From positions 1 to 64,000 of the forward strand of contig NZ_PEBJ01000005.1 in assembly GCF_002802915.1 (NCBI RefSeq): DNA of 64,000 nucleotides. Direction: 5' to 3'. This document shows, piece after piece, positions 46,406 through 54,960 of the stretch. A program made the position numbers and the translations under genes. Source of the stretch: Bifidobacterium felsineum (GTDB lineage: Bacteria; Actinomycetota; Actinomycetes; Actinomycetales; Bifidobacteriaceae). Below the pieces are notes generated by a model that did not search any database, was not told where the DNA came from, and worked only from the letters and a program-made list of their open reading frames with translations. Position 1 is the first letter of the stretch; each line of letters begins with the position of its first letter.

Positions 46406-47065
46406 ATGGCGCGTAACGCACATCCGGAGGTCACCGAGCGGCGCATTTTGGAGGCCGCGCGCGACCTGTTCATGGAACAGGGCTACGAGAAAACCTCCAT
46501 CCAAAACATCGTGGACCGTCTCGGCAACCTTTCCAAAGGCGCGATCTATCATCACTTCAAATCCAAAGAAGCCATTCTCGACCGGCTCAATAGCGCGGAT
46601 TGGGACTACAGCCAAGGCGAGCGCGACCATATCATGGCCCGCGACGATCTCAACGGGCTGCAGAAGTTACGCGCGCTGTTCACCGTCGCCATCAACAATG
46701 AAGAGCACCGGAAGCTCAATGAAGCGGGGCTTCCCTTCCTCGACGACCCCACCACGCTTGCGTCGAACCTCAATTTCTGGGCCACCGAACTGCCCAAGCA
46801 TTGGTTGCCGATTATCGAGGAAGGCATGCGCGACGGCTCCATCCCCACCGAATATCCGCAGGAAGCCGCCGAGCTCATCTCACTACTCGCCAACTACTGG
46901 CTGCTCACCCGCTTCTACCCGGCCAATCGAGCGCAATTACATCATCGCATCCAGTGCCTTGCCACAATGCTCAGCGCCATCAACATTCCGGTCTTCGACG
47001 ATGAGCTCATCGACCAAACTTGTGACTTCTACGCCCAATTCGATAAGCAGGACCCTCATGACTGA
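46406..47065 (+). CDS. TetR-family transcriptional repressor
   Basis: A 219-residue regulator. The start is ATG 46406 with AGGAGG six bases upstream. The N-terminal HTH (residues 10-55) shows the typical ILEAARDLFMEQGYEKTSI and KGAIYHHFKSKEAIL. The C-terminal ligand-binding part is helical and not assignable to a known ligand. It overlaps the MFS transporter start by eight bases and carries a palindromic operator upstream, so it most likely represses the exporter until a toxic compound is present. Confidence 0.93.
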   Translation: MARNAHPEVTERRILEAARDLFMEQGYEKTSIQNIVDRLGNLSKGAIYHHFKSKEAILDRLNSADWDYSQGERDHIMARDDLNGLQKLRALFTVAINNEEHRKLNEAGLPFLDDPTTLASNLNFWATELPKHWLPIIEEGMRDGSIPTEYPQEAAELISLLANYWLLTRFYPANRAQLHHRIQCLATMLSAINIPVFDDELIDQTCDFYAQFDKQDPHD

Positions 47066-48461
47066 TCCCAACATCCCACGCCACTCCCCTTTCTCCCGCA
47101 TTCACCGCACTTTTCGCACGAAAAGTACGTTTCAGACCCCTAAATCCAGCCCGAAACAACCGAATCGCGCGAAAAGTACGCTTAAGGGTCGCACACCCCA
47201 CCCAGAAGCGCACGAATCGCGCGAAAAGTGCGCCTCCACGCTTTTTAGCCGCGACTTCATCCTTCTCGTCGCCGGCCAGGGCATTTCGCTGTTCGGCAAC
47301 CTGATGCTGCGCTTCGCGATGGCCATGTGGGTCTTGGATGAAACCGGTTCCGCCACCGTGTTCGCCTCGATTCTGGCCATCTCCGTCGTGCCGACCATCA
47401 TCCTCTCCCCCTTCGGTGGCGTGCTGGCCGACCGCATGAACCGCCGCACCATCATGGTGGCGCTCGACGCCATTTCAGCCGTACTCGTGTTGGCGAGCGC
47501 CATCGTCTTCGTCTCCATCGGTTTCAGCCTCGTGGCCATCGGCACGATGCAAGTGCTGCTCGCCATACTCGGTGCGTTCGAAACCCCGACCGTACAAGCC
47601 GCACTCCCCCAAATGTTCCGCGAACACGGGCAAAGTACATTGCGCCAGGCGATGGCGGTCGTCAATCAGGTGCAGCAACTCGGCTCGCTACTGCCGAGTT
47701 TCCTTGGCGGCGTGCTGTATTCACTGACCGGCATCCAACCAATGATGACTATCGCCATCGTGAGCTTCGCCGGTGCCGCCACGCTCGAATGCTTTATTCG
47801 GCTGGCTGCGCCCGACCGCGGCGACGAAGAGCTGCCGACACCGCTCGAAGATCTCAAGTCCGGCATCCGATTCCTTATCAAGGATCGTCCGAATGTGTTC
47901 GCGCTGCTATTGTTCGCCGCAGGATTGAACTTCGTTATTATCGGCAACTCCGCAGTCGGATTCCCCTATGTGATTCGCACTGTGCTCGGCTTTGACGCCA
48001 CAGTATATGGTGTCGCCGATGGTTTGGTTGGCGTTTCCGGGGTGGTTGGCGCGTTTGTCGCCGGCTTCCTTGCCGCGAAACTTACGATGCGCATATTCCC
48101 GTTGTCTATGGTCGCTCTGGCATTGTCGCTGCTGCCGCAAGGCTTGGTATTCCTACTGCCTGTGTCCGCTTGGGTGAAGCTGATTGTGCTGGTTGGCTTC
48201 ACGTTCGGCACGATGATCGCCAGCTGTTTCTCGAATCTGATTGCACTGCCCACCATTCAGCTCAATACGCCGGACGCGATGACCGGCAAGGTGATGTCGA
48301 TGGTGGCCGCCATCAGCATGTGTGCGCAACCATTGGGCCAGATGGCATACGGCTGGGCGTTCGATCATATGCCGGCAGCTGCAGTGCTGCTGATTTCAGC
48401 GGGATTGCTTGGAATTGGGGCTGTGGTTTCAGTAAGGCTCGCCAAGCAATTCGCTGACTGA
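47058..48461 (+). CDS. MFS efflux transporter with repeat-encoded N terminus
   Basis: A 467-residue major facilitator protein with about twelve membrane helices. The start is the ATG at 47058, inside the end of tetR. The transporter fold proper begins near residue 65 (SRDFILLVAGQGISLFGNLML). MFS motif A appears as GGVLADRMNRRTIMVALD near 124-141. Residues 17-60 are encoded by a palindromic repeat and are basic and unlike the family. No ATG, GTG or TTG between the repeat and the first helix offers a better start. The enterobactin-exporter-like/antibiotic efflux subgroup is most similar by eye; the substrate is unknown. Confidence 0.85.
   Translation: MTDPNIPRHSPFSRIHRTFRTKSTFQTPKSSPKQPNRAKSTLKGRTPHPEAHESREKCASTLFSRDFILLVAGQGISLFGNLMLRFAMAMWVLDETGSATVFASILAISVVPTIILSPFGGVLADRMNRRTIMVALDAISAVLVLASAIVFVSIGFSLVAIGTMQVLLAILGAFETPTVQAALPQMFREHGQSTLRQAMAVVNQVQQLGSLLPSFLGGVLYSLTGIQPMMTIAIVSFAGAATLECFIRLAAPDRGDEELPTPLEDLKSGIRFLIKDRPNVFALLLFAAGLNFVIIGNSAVGFPYVIRTVLGFDATVYGVADGLVGVSGVVGAFVAGFLAAKLTMRIFPLSMVALALSLLPQGLVFLLPVSAWVKLIVLVGFTFGTMIASCFSNLIALPTIQLNTPDAMTGKVMSMVAAISMCAQPLGQMAYGWAFDHMPAAAVLLISAGLLGIGAVVSVRLAKQFAD
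47106..47233. repeat. Palindromic element D inside a coding sequence
   Basis: The word GCACTTTTCGC and its inverse GCGAAAAGTGC occur at the two ends, and CGAAAAGTACG occurs at 47119 and 47170. The element lies wholly within the first 60 codons of the MFS gene and keeps its reading frame open. Confidence 0.78.
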
Positions 48462-48469
48462 ATACAATT

Positions 48470-48497
48470 GTGGCTCTCTTCTTTCGAAGAGAGCCAC
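48470..48497. terminator. Stem-loop between convergent MFS and murA genes
   Basis: A 12-bp perfect stem (GTGGCTCTCTTC with GAAGAGAGCCAC), loop TTTC, with flanking CTGAAT/ATTCAG also complementary. It has no long T run but stands between two converging genes. Confidence 0.8.
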
Positions 48498-48519
48498 GGA
48501 ATCAATTCAGCCCCATGTA

Positions 48520-49845
48520 TTAGTCGAAATCAGCGCCGAGGGCTTCAAGCTTGCCACGGAAGTCAGCGTAGCCGCGGTCGATCAGGCTGATGCCCTGCAC
48601 GTTGGACGGGCCCTTGGCCGCAAGCGCTGCAATCAGATGGCTGAAGCCGCCGCGCAGATCCGGCACGTCGATGTCGCGACCGGTCAGCGGGGTCGGCCCG
48701 AAGATCACGGCGGAGTGCTTGTAGTTGCGCTGCTGGAAGCGGCACGGCAGGGAGCCGAGGCACTCGCGGTACAGCTGGATGGTGGCACCCATCTGCACGA
48801 GCGGCTTGGTGAAGCCGAAACGGTTCTCATACACGGTCTCGTGCACAATCGACAGGCCGTTCGCCTGGGTCAGTGCCACGACGAGCGGCTGCTGCCAGTC
48901 GGTCATGAAACCAGGGTGCACATCGGTTTCGATGGCCACCGGGTGCAGGTCGCCGCCCGGATGCCAGAAGCGGATACCCTTGTCGGTCACATCGAACTCG
49001 CCACCGACCTTGCGGAACACGTTGAGGAAGGTCATCATCTCCGGCTGGGTAGCGCCCTTGACGAAAATGTCACCATGGGTGGCGAGCGCGGCGGATGCCC
49101 AGGAGGCGGCCTCGATGCGGTCGGTCAGCGAGGTATGCGTGAAGCCCTTAAGCTCCTTGACGCCCTCGATGCGGAACGTACGGTCCACGTCCACGGAGAT
49201 GATCGCACCCATCTTCTGTAGCACGGCCACCAAGTCCATGATCTCAGGCTCAATCGCGGCGCCGGAAAGCTCGGTCTTGCCCTCGGCTAGCACGGCAGCA
49301 AGCAGCGTCTGCTCGGTAGCGCCCACGGACGGGTACGGCAGGTGGATCTTCGCGCCGTGAAGGCCGTCGGGGGCGGTGATATGGATGCCGTCCTTGTGCT
49401 CCTTATCCACCGTGGCACCGAGCTTGCGCAAGGTCTCCAGATGGAAGTCAATCGGGCGGCCACCAATCGCGCAACCGCCGAGCGCCGGAATGAACGCTTC
49501 GCCCAGACGGTGCACGAGCGGGCCAGAGAACAGGATCGGAATACGGGAGGAACCGGACAGCGTGTCCACGTCGGCCACATCGGCCAGCTGCACGTGGGAG
49601 GCGTCGATGGTCACGATACCGTTCGCGCCATCCACGTCCACGTCTACGCCGTGCAAACGCAGCAGGTCAGACACCACGTGCACGTCGCGAATCTCCGGCA
49701 CATTCTTCAGCACGGACTTGCCAGGCGCGAGCAAAGCGGCCACCATGGCCTTGCTCACGAAGTTCTTCGCGCCACGCACCTTGATGGTGCCGTTCAGCGG
49801 CTTGCCGCCCTCAACATGCAGCACATCATTCGTATTCTCAGCCAC
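48520..49845 (-). CDS. murA: UDP-N-acetylglucosamine 1-carboxyvinyltransferase
   Basis: A 441-residue enzyme for the first committed step of peptidoglycan synthesis, moving enolpyruvate from PEP to UDP-GlcNAc. The start is GTG 49845 with AGGAGAG upstream. The loop ALGGCAIGGRPIDFH holds the catalytic Cys125, so the fosfomycin target cysteine is present. KNFVSKAMVAALL near residue 27 differs from the usual N-A-A-L start of family members. The gene stands alone, converging with the MFS gene. Confidence 0.92.
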   Translation of the reverse strand: MAENTNDVLHVEGGKPLNGTIKVRGAKNFVSKAMVAALLAPGKSVLKNVPEIRDVHVVSDLLRLHGVDVDVDGANGIVTIDASHVQLADVADVDTLSGSSRIPILFSGPLVHRLGEAFIPALGGCAIGGRPIDFHLETLRKLGATVDKEHKDGIHITAPDGLHGAKIHLPYPSVGATEQTLLAAVLAEGKTELSGAAIEPEIMDLVAVLQKMGAIISVDVDRTFRIEGVKELKGFTHTSLTDRIEAASWASAALATHGDIFVKGATQPEMMTFLNVFRKVGGEFDVTDKGIRFWHPGGDLHPVAIETDVHPGFMTDWQQPLVVALTQANGLSIVHETVYENRFGFTKPLVQMGATIQLYRECLGSLPCRFQQRNYKHSAVIFGPTPLTGRDIDVPDLRGGFSHLIAALAAKGPSNVQGISLIDRGYADFRGKLEALGADFD

Positions 49846-50124
49846 GCCACTCTCCTATATACATAACGTCGGTCATGCGGTTCAAAATCGCTAGAGTCTA
49901 GTTTGCCATAACCCATGTGCGCACTCGGTGAAATGCGCCTGAAGCCAAACTTTGCAGAGCTTTCGTGAACATCTGCCTTCGATGCCGGCAACGCCCACGA
50001 ACATTACCAACCGACATCACAAATGTAATCTACGTCACATGTATCGTCGCAGCATTCTCCAGCCCCCTACGCTACGATTCGATGCAGGGCAATTGACGCC
50101 TAGGCCACAAGCAAAGGAGCATTT
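49846..50124. promoter_or_regulatory. Divergent murA / NADH oxidase promoter region
   Basis: No gene, repeat or clear operator is seen in these 279 bases. They must carry both promoters. Confidence 0.4.
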
Positions 50125-51483
50125 ATGACCACCGTCGCCGTTATCGGTTGCACGCATGCCGGCACATTCGCCGCCACTTCCATTCTCACCGAGCATCCGG
50201 ATTGGACCGTTCACGTTTTTGAGCGCAATGGTACGCTCTCCTTCCTTTCCTGCGGCATCGCATTGTGGGTTGGCGACCATGTCTCTGACCCGAAGAAGAT
50301 GTTCTATTCCTCCCCTGAGGCTCTGGCCAAGGCCGGCGCGACCATGCACATGCGCACCGACGTGACTTCCGTGGACCCGGTGGGCAAGACGCTTACCTAT
50401 CGTTCGCTGGAGGGCGGTGCGGATGATGCCGACGCACCTGAGGAGACGCTTGCCTTCGACAAGCTCGTCGTGACCACCGGTTCCCGCCCTGTGATTCCGC
50501 CGATTCCCGGCATCGACAGCCCGCACGTATTGCTGTGCAAGAACTGGGATCATGCCATCGCCATCAAGGAGAAGGCGAAGCTCGCCAAGTCCGCGGTGGT
50601 GATCGGCTCCGGCTACATCGGCGCTGAAATTGCCGAGCAGTTCAGTCTGACCGGCGTCAAGACCACGCTGGTGGACGGCCTTGACCGCCCGCTGGCCAAC
50701 AATTTCGATAAGTCCATCACCGATCAGGTCGCTGCTGCATTCGAAGAGCACGGCGTGACGCTGGCTCTCGGTCAGAAGGTCGTGGAATTCCGCGACAATC
50801 CGGACAACACCGTGACCGTGGTCACCGAAAAGGGTGAATACGCAGCAGAAATGGCTATTTTGGCTGTGGGATTCCTGCCGAACACCGACCTGCTCAAGGG
50901 CAAGGTGGATATGCTGCCGAACGGCGCCATCATCGTTGATGATTACATGCAGGCCTCCGTGCCGAATGTGTATGCCGCCGGCGACTCCGCCACCGTGTTC
51001 TATAACCCAACCGGCAAGCATGATTACATTCCGCTGGCCACCAACGCGGTTCGACAGGGTCTGCTCGTTGGCCGCAATATCGACAAGCCCACCGTGAAGT
51101 ACATGGGTACGCAGGCCACATCCGCTGTGCAGCTCTATGACCTGTCGCTGGCCGCTTCGGGCCTTACCAAGGCCGGCGCTGAGCGCCGTGGCTTGACCGT
51201 AAACGAGACCGAGCTCACTGAGGATTATCGCCCGGACTTCATGCTCACCACCACCCCGGTCACCTCGATTCTGACCTGGGATCAGGAGACCCGCCAGGTC
51301 AAGGGCGGCCAGTTCTGCTCCAAGGCTGATATCTCCGGTGCCGCAAACGTGATTTCCATGGCGATTCAGGCCGGCTTTACCATCGACCAGTTGGCCAACG
51401 TGGACTTCCTGTTCCAGCCCAACTTCGATAAGCCCGTCTATTACGTTGGTGCCGTGGCCATGAAGGCCGCTGCCGAAGCGTGA
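50125..51483 (+). CDS. nox: NADH oxidase (FAD-dependent, CoA-disulfide reductase family)
   Basis: A 452-residue flavoprotein. The N-terminal FAD site is VAVIGCTHAGTFAA. The single redox cysteine Cys43 lies in SFLSCGIALW. A second dinucleotide fold, VVIGSGYIGAEIAEQFS near 162-178, binds NADH, and VYAAGDSATV near 288 is the C-terminal FAD motif. These are the features of the water-forming NADH oxidase or CoA-disulfide reductase class. In an oxygen-sensitive fermenter it would remove oxygen and reoxidise NADH. An AAAGGAG site precedes the ATG. Confidence 0.9.
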   Translation: MTTVAVIGCTHAGTFAATSILTEHPDWTVHVFERNGTLSFLSCGIALWVGDHVSDPKKMFYSSPEALAKAGATMHMRTDVTSVDPVGKTLTYRSLEGGADDADAPEETLAFDKLVVTTGSRPVIPPIPGIDSPHVLLCKNWDHAIAIKEKAKLAKSAVVIGSGYIGAEIAEQFSLTGVKTTLVDGLDRPLANNFDKSITDQVAAAFEEHGVTLALGQKVVEFRDNPDNTVTVVTEKGEYAAEMAILAVGFLPNTDLLKGKVDMLPNGAIIVDDYMQASVPNVYAAGDSATVFYNPTGKHDYIPLATNAVRQGLLVGRNIDKPTVKYMGTQATSAVQLYDLSLAASGLTKAGAERRGLTVNETELTEDYRPDFMLTTTPVTSILTWDQETRQVKGGQFCSKADISGAANVISMAIQAGFTIDQLANVDFLFQPNFDKPVYYVGAVAMKAAAEA

Positions 51484-51536
51484 TTCACGCGAAGGACTCA
51501 CTCAGCACTGTTCATATCCCCTTGGAAAGGGCATAT

Positions 51537-51736
51537 CTCGTTTACGAGGGGTCGATTCCCGGGTCACCGGAACATCTATCTGCGTTACAAGGGGTTGTTG
51601 TCCAAGTAGCAACAACCCCAAAATGGCGAAATGACGTTGTGAGAATACGGATTCTATTCACAGTTTCGCGTCAAAGGCACCCCTTGTAACGCAGATAGAT
51701 GTTCCGACATTGCTAAATCAACCCCTTGTAAACGAG
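51537..51736. repeat. Long palindromic element E
   Basis: Perfect 27-base inverted arms lie at 51569-51595 and 51679-51705 (each contains ATCTATCTGCGTTACAAGG or its inverse). Outer arms (CTCGTTTACGAGGGG with CCCCTTGTAAACGAG, 51537 and 51722) and an inner hairpin (GGGGTTGTTG with CAACAACCCC, 51591-51619) are nested with them. It makes up most of the 332-base gap between nox and pyrD. Confidence 0.92.
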
Positions 51737-51771
51737 TTTGCCCCGACTATAGTTCTTTCAGTCGGGGCAAA
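51737..51771. terminator. Bidirectional terminator-like hairpin between nox and pyrD
   Basis: TTTGCCCCGACT pairs perfectly with AGTCGGGGCAAA over 12 bp, loop of 11 bases. It lies directly after palindromic element E and between two converging genes. Confidence 0.85.
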
Positions 51772-51815
51772 CCATAGAAGATTGCGCATCCTGCAATCAA
51801 ATCCACATTCAAGGC

Positions 51816-52922
51816 CTATAGACTTGCCTTAATCTTGTGAGCCAATTCAGCATCCCACATGGCCCCGGTGGCGGACATCACCGAATCCGCACCGGCTGCC
51901 TTATAGGCTGCATAATCCTCGGGCGAAACCACGCCGCCCACACCGTTGATTGCGAAATCAAGCCCCAGACGTTCACGCAGTGCAGCCAATCGACGTACCA
52001 TCTCCAGACCTGCTCCACGAATTGCGCTACCGCATACGCCCGAGCGATCGCGACCGGCACCGGGCAGCGCCTGATTCCCATCCTTGTCCACCAAACGCGC
52101 GGAAATCGTGTTAATCGTGCTGAAGCCCTGAACCGTGCCACGGCCCACGGTGGAACGCACCATCAGTTCAAGATCATCATCGCTGGGAATGAACGCCAGT
52201 TTGATCATCAGCGGGGTATCACCAATCTCGTTCTTCACCGCTTCAGTGATACGGCCCACAAGCAGCGGATTGTGGCACAGCAAACGGTTATGTCCCTCGT
52301 TTGGGCAGCTGGTGTTCATCACCATCAGCTTTGCACCGGTTTCCTTGACCAAACGTGCGGTGGTTGCATGATCGGCAATATAGTCTTCCTCGCTCATACC
52401 TTCGACGCGGGAGCCCTGGAAGCTTGGCACCAGCACTTGACCGGGGGCGGCAGCAGCGATGGCGGCACGCATGTCCGGCTGCCATACGTCGGGCTCCTGG
52501 GAGGGCACGCCAAAACTATTGGAGATGGAAATCGGCTGCTCATAATTGGTATCGGCCAGTACGCCCTCATCTAGTTCGGCACTGCCAGGGGTCAGCGAAC
52601 CGTCTGTAGAAGCAGGGTGCACGGCCAGCACGTTCGGGAACGGATTGCAACCCCACGCACGCGAGCGCACGGTCTTATAAGTAGCCAAGTCAAAACCCAT
52701 ACGGAAAGCCGCCGTGGTGTAGCGACTATTAAGCAGAGGACCTGCCGGAATGCCGAATGCCAGATTCACCGGTTGCCCGAGGAACGATCCGCCGGTCTTT
52801 CCGGATTCCTCTTCGACTGCAGTACCGGATTTCAGCGTTTCGGCAAACGCTCCGAACGGGCCCTGCGCGTAATTGTCTTCGTACGTACGATTCACATCGT
52901 AAAACGGCTCAAAATCACTCAT
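51816..52922 (-). CDS. pyrD: Dihydroorotate dehydrogenase-like flavoprotein
   Basis: A 368-residue FMN TIM-barrel protein (start ATG 52922 preferred; ATG 52940 possible, neither with a good site). The substrate-loop motif LMVMNTSCPNEGHN near residue 175 carries the cysteine found in class 1 enzymes. STINTISARLV near 250, ICGSAI-like VCGSAIRGAGLEMV near 285 and the FMN-phosphate INGVGGV near 315 are present. It would oxidise dihydroorotate in pyrimidine synthesis. It is longer than typical class 1A proteins, and no pyrK or other pyr gene is adjacent, so a different dihydropyrimidine substrate is possible. Palindromic element F lies just upstream. Confidence 0.78.
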   Translation of the reverse strand: MSDFEPFYDVNRTYEDNYAQGPFGAFAETLKSGTAVEEESGKTGGSFLGQPVNLAFGIPAGPLLNSRYTTAAFRMGFDLATYKTVRSRAWGCNPFPNVLAVHPASTDGSLTPGSAELDEGVLADTNYEQPISISNSFGVPSQEPDVWQPDMRAAIAAAAPGQVLVPSFQGSRVEGMSEEDYIADHATTARLVKETGAKLMVMNTSCPNEGHNRLLCHNPLLVGRITEAVKNEIGDTPLMIKLAFIPSDDDLELMVRSTVGRGTVQGFSTINTISARLVDKDGNQALPGAGRDRSGVCGSAIRGAGLEMVRRLAALRERLGLDFAINGVGGVVSPEDYAAYKAAGADSVMSATGAMWDAELAHKIKASL

Positions 52923-52971
52923 ATTCCAACGATAAGCCATGCCGCGAACGTCTCTGCCGCCGTCATCCGCT

Positions 52972-53062
52972 TGACTGTAGGATTTCCAACACTGACTGTA
53001 GGTTTTTGAACGAAATACGTTAGAAACCCGACAGTTGATGTTCAAAAACCTACAGTCAATCC
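52972..53062. repeat. Palindromic element F at the 5' side of pyrD
   Basis: GACTGTAGGTTTTTGAAC at 52994 is mirrored perfectly at 53040-53057. A further diverged copy, GACTGTAGGATTTCCAAC, stands at 52973, and an inverse one near 53018-53037. It occupies the short gap between pyrD and the CPBP gene and would lie in the pyrD promoter or leader. Confidence 0.85.
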
Positions 53063-53115
53063 AGTGAACCGACAGCTCTTGAGCCTCGGGCCACGCCTCA
53101 AAAAATCAGGTCTCG

Positions 53116-54720
53116 CTAAGAAGCCAACGCTTCCGTAAGCAGCAACGCGGCCATGCCGAGGTTCACCATCACAAATGCGATGAACACCGGGGACGACCAC
53201 CCGACGTAAGTATCCGGAATACTGCGATTCTGCATGCGATACTGCTTCAGTCCGCGACCATAGAGCGCCAGCGCCATCACAGCGCCAACGACGCCGATCG
53301 CCGTAAGCACTATCGTGTACACCGCGTATTGCGAATCGTTGAGTTGCCCAGCAAACCATGTATCGATAACGCCGGAAAGAATAGCGTTGTTGAAGATATG
53401 CAGAGCAATCGCCCAGACCAGTGAATATTCCATAGCGATAAAACCGAGAATCAAACCGAACAGAAAAGCAAACGTGCCCTGCACGAAGTCGTCATGGAAC
53501 AGGCCGAATGCGAGGGCCGAGGTGACGATGGCGAAATTCTTGCCGAGCGGCTTGAGCTCCTTCATCAGTACGCCACGGAACATCACCTCTTCGCAAATCG
53601 GCCCGAATAGGCCGACGTATAGCCACATGGTCACGGTATTGGAGGATTCGTCGAGGCTTTCAGACGTGGGTGAAACCAGGTCGCCCCCGAACATGGAGAC
53701 ACCCATTTGAGCCAAGGTGACCACACTTTGCACACCCAGGCCGAGCAGGATGAATATCAGGAACCATTGCGCCCGCATGCGCCCGCCGCCATATTGGCTG
53801 ATCCGCCCGAGCTGATTCGGCTCGCCATATGTATCCCGATGCAGGCCGCCGAGCCAGAATTCGCGGGTCAGAATGTCGCGGTTACGCATGATCAGCAGGA
53901 ATCCCATGGCGAACACCAGCGAAGTCAGGCTGATGATACCGTCACCTCTCGTGGAATCCGACCAGCTGGGCATGATAACGCCAAGCGCAATGACGGCCAC
54001 GATGCTGCCCACATACATCATGGCTTCATAGATGAAGGCAAGTCCCATAGCACGATTGACCACGCGTCTGCGCCAGGTTTTCCACAATTGACGTGGGTTG
54101 ATCGCCATGACCGGAGGCTGCGGGGGCGCATATACGTAGGGCTGTGACTGAGGCTGAGGTTGCAACCTTGGATAAGTCAGAGGATAGGGCGCAGCATATT
54201 GCGGTGTGGCAGGCCGTGCAGGAGTCGGCTGCGGCTGGAATTGATTTTGTGCCATTGGGTACTGTGGCTGTGCAGCGGCATAGTGATGCGGTTGAGGCAA
54301 CGCGGCCGGCTGAGTAGTCGAGTATGGCGGCATCGCGTATGGCAACGGCTGAGCTTGCGCCGCCTGTTGCGGCACCTCTATCCGAGACGATGCGGCATAT
54401 GGCTGCGGTTGCGGAACCGGTTGGTACTGCGGCTGTGGCTGAACTTGTGAAGCCACATACTGCGGCTGCTGCAAGTACTGCGGATGTTGAAATGGATATT
54501 GGGGAGCCGGAGCCATAGGGACCGGAGGCATCGACATCGTCTGCTGTGCCGAATACTGCGATTGCGGCTGGGACACCTGTGACTGTGATTGAGGCACCTT
54601 CACCTGCTGATCGTTGTACCCCGACTGTGACTGCGGTTGATGCGCCTGCTCATATGTCTGCTGCTGTTCAAGTGGCTGCCGTCCCTGCGGCTGCCCCGGT
54701 TGCTGCTCATTCATGCTCAT
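53116..54720 (-). CDS. CPBP-family (CAAX-like) intramembrane metalloprotease with Gln/Pro-rich N terminus
   Basis: A 534-residue membrane protein. Start ATG 54720 is preferred (AGG about 11 bases upstream); ATG 54714 is close by. Residues 1 to about 200 are dominated by Gln, Pro, Tyr and Ala and should be unstructured. About eight membrane helices follow. The protease motifs are EEVMFRGVLMKEL near residue 390 and FGLFHDD near 420, which supply the glutamates and histidine for zinc. Bacterial CPBP proteins act in bacteriocin immunity, protein processing or have unknown roles; the partner here is not identifiable. Confidence 0.85.
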   Translation of the reverse strand: MSMNEQQPGQPQGRQPLEQQQTYEQAHQPQSQSGYNDQQVKVPQSQSQVSQPQSQYSAQQTMSMPPVPMAPAPQYPFQHPQYLQQPQYVASQVQPQPQYQPVPQPQPYAASSRIEVPQQAAQAQPLPYAMPPYSTTQPAALPQPHHYAAAQPQYPMAQNQFQPQPTPARPATPQYAAPYPLTYPRLQPQPQSQPYVYAPPQPPVMAINPRQLWKTWRRRVVNRAMGLAFIYEAMMYVGSIVAVIALGVIMPSWSDSTRGDGIISLTSLVFAMGFLLIMRNRDILTREFWLGGLHRDTYGEPNQLGRISQYGGGRMRAQWFLIFILLGLGVQSVVTLAQMGVSMFGGDLVSPTSESLDESSNTVTMWLYVGLFGPICEEVMFRGVLMKELKPLGKNFAIVTSALAFGLFHDDFVQGTFAFLFGLILGFIAMEYSLVWAIALHIFNNAILSGVIDTWFAGQLNDSQYAVYTIVLTAIGVVGAVMALALYGRGLKQYRMQNRSIPDTYVGWSSPVFIAFVMVNLGMAALLLTEALAS

Positions 54721-54841
54721 GCTGCTCAACCTATCCGCCATTCCTGAACAAAATGTGATGATGTCCACAAACATTGACGAATACAATCAACCTGCCGCAT
54801 CACATACAAATCCATGGATGGCCGATAAATGCTACTCAATG

Positions 54842-54891
54842 CATAAGGCGGGTTGCAGTTCAGACTAGTCCGAACTGCAACCCGCCTTATG
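54842..54891 (-). terminator. 20-bp perfect hairpin after the Ig-repeat gene
   Basis: A 20-bp uninterrupted stem (54842-54861 with 54872-54891, containing AAGGCGGGTTGCAGTTC) around a loop that is itself palindromic (GACTAGTC). It lies 69 bases after the stop of the surface-protein gene and before the CPBP gene. There is no T run. Confidence 0.8.
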
Positions 54892-54960
54892 TCGAGCATA
54901 TAGCAATCATGAGCTCATAGCGCAGTAACCGTCATATGATTCATGCGCTTCGAGCATTCA

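Noticed and set aside
23015..53062. CRISPR array
   Set aside because: Repeated words are inverted, irregularly spaced and few; there are no direct repeats with unique spacers and no cas genes.
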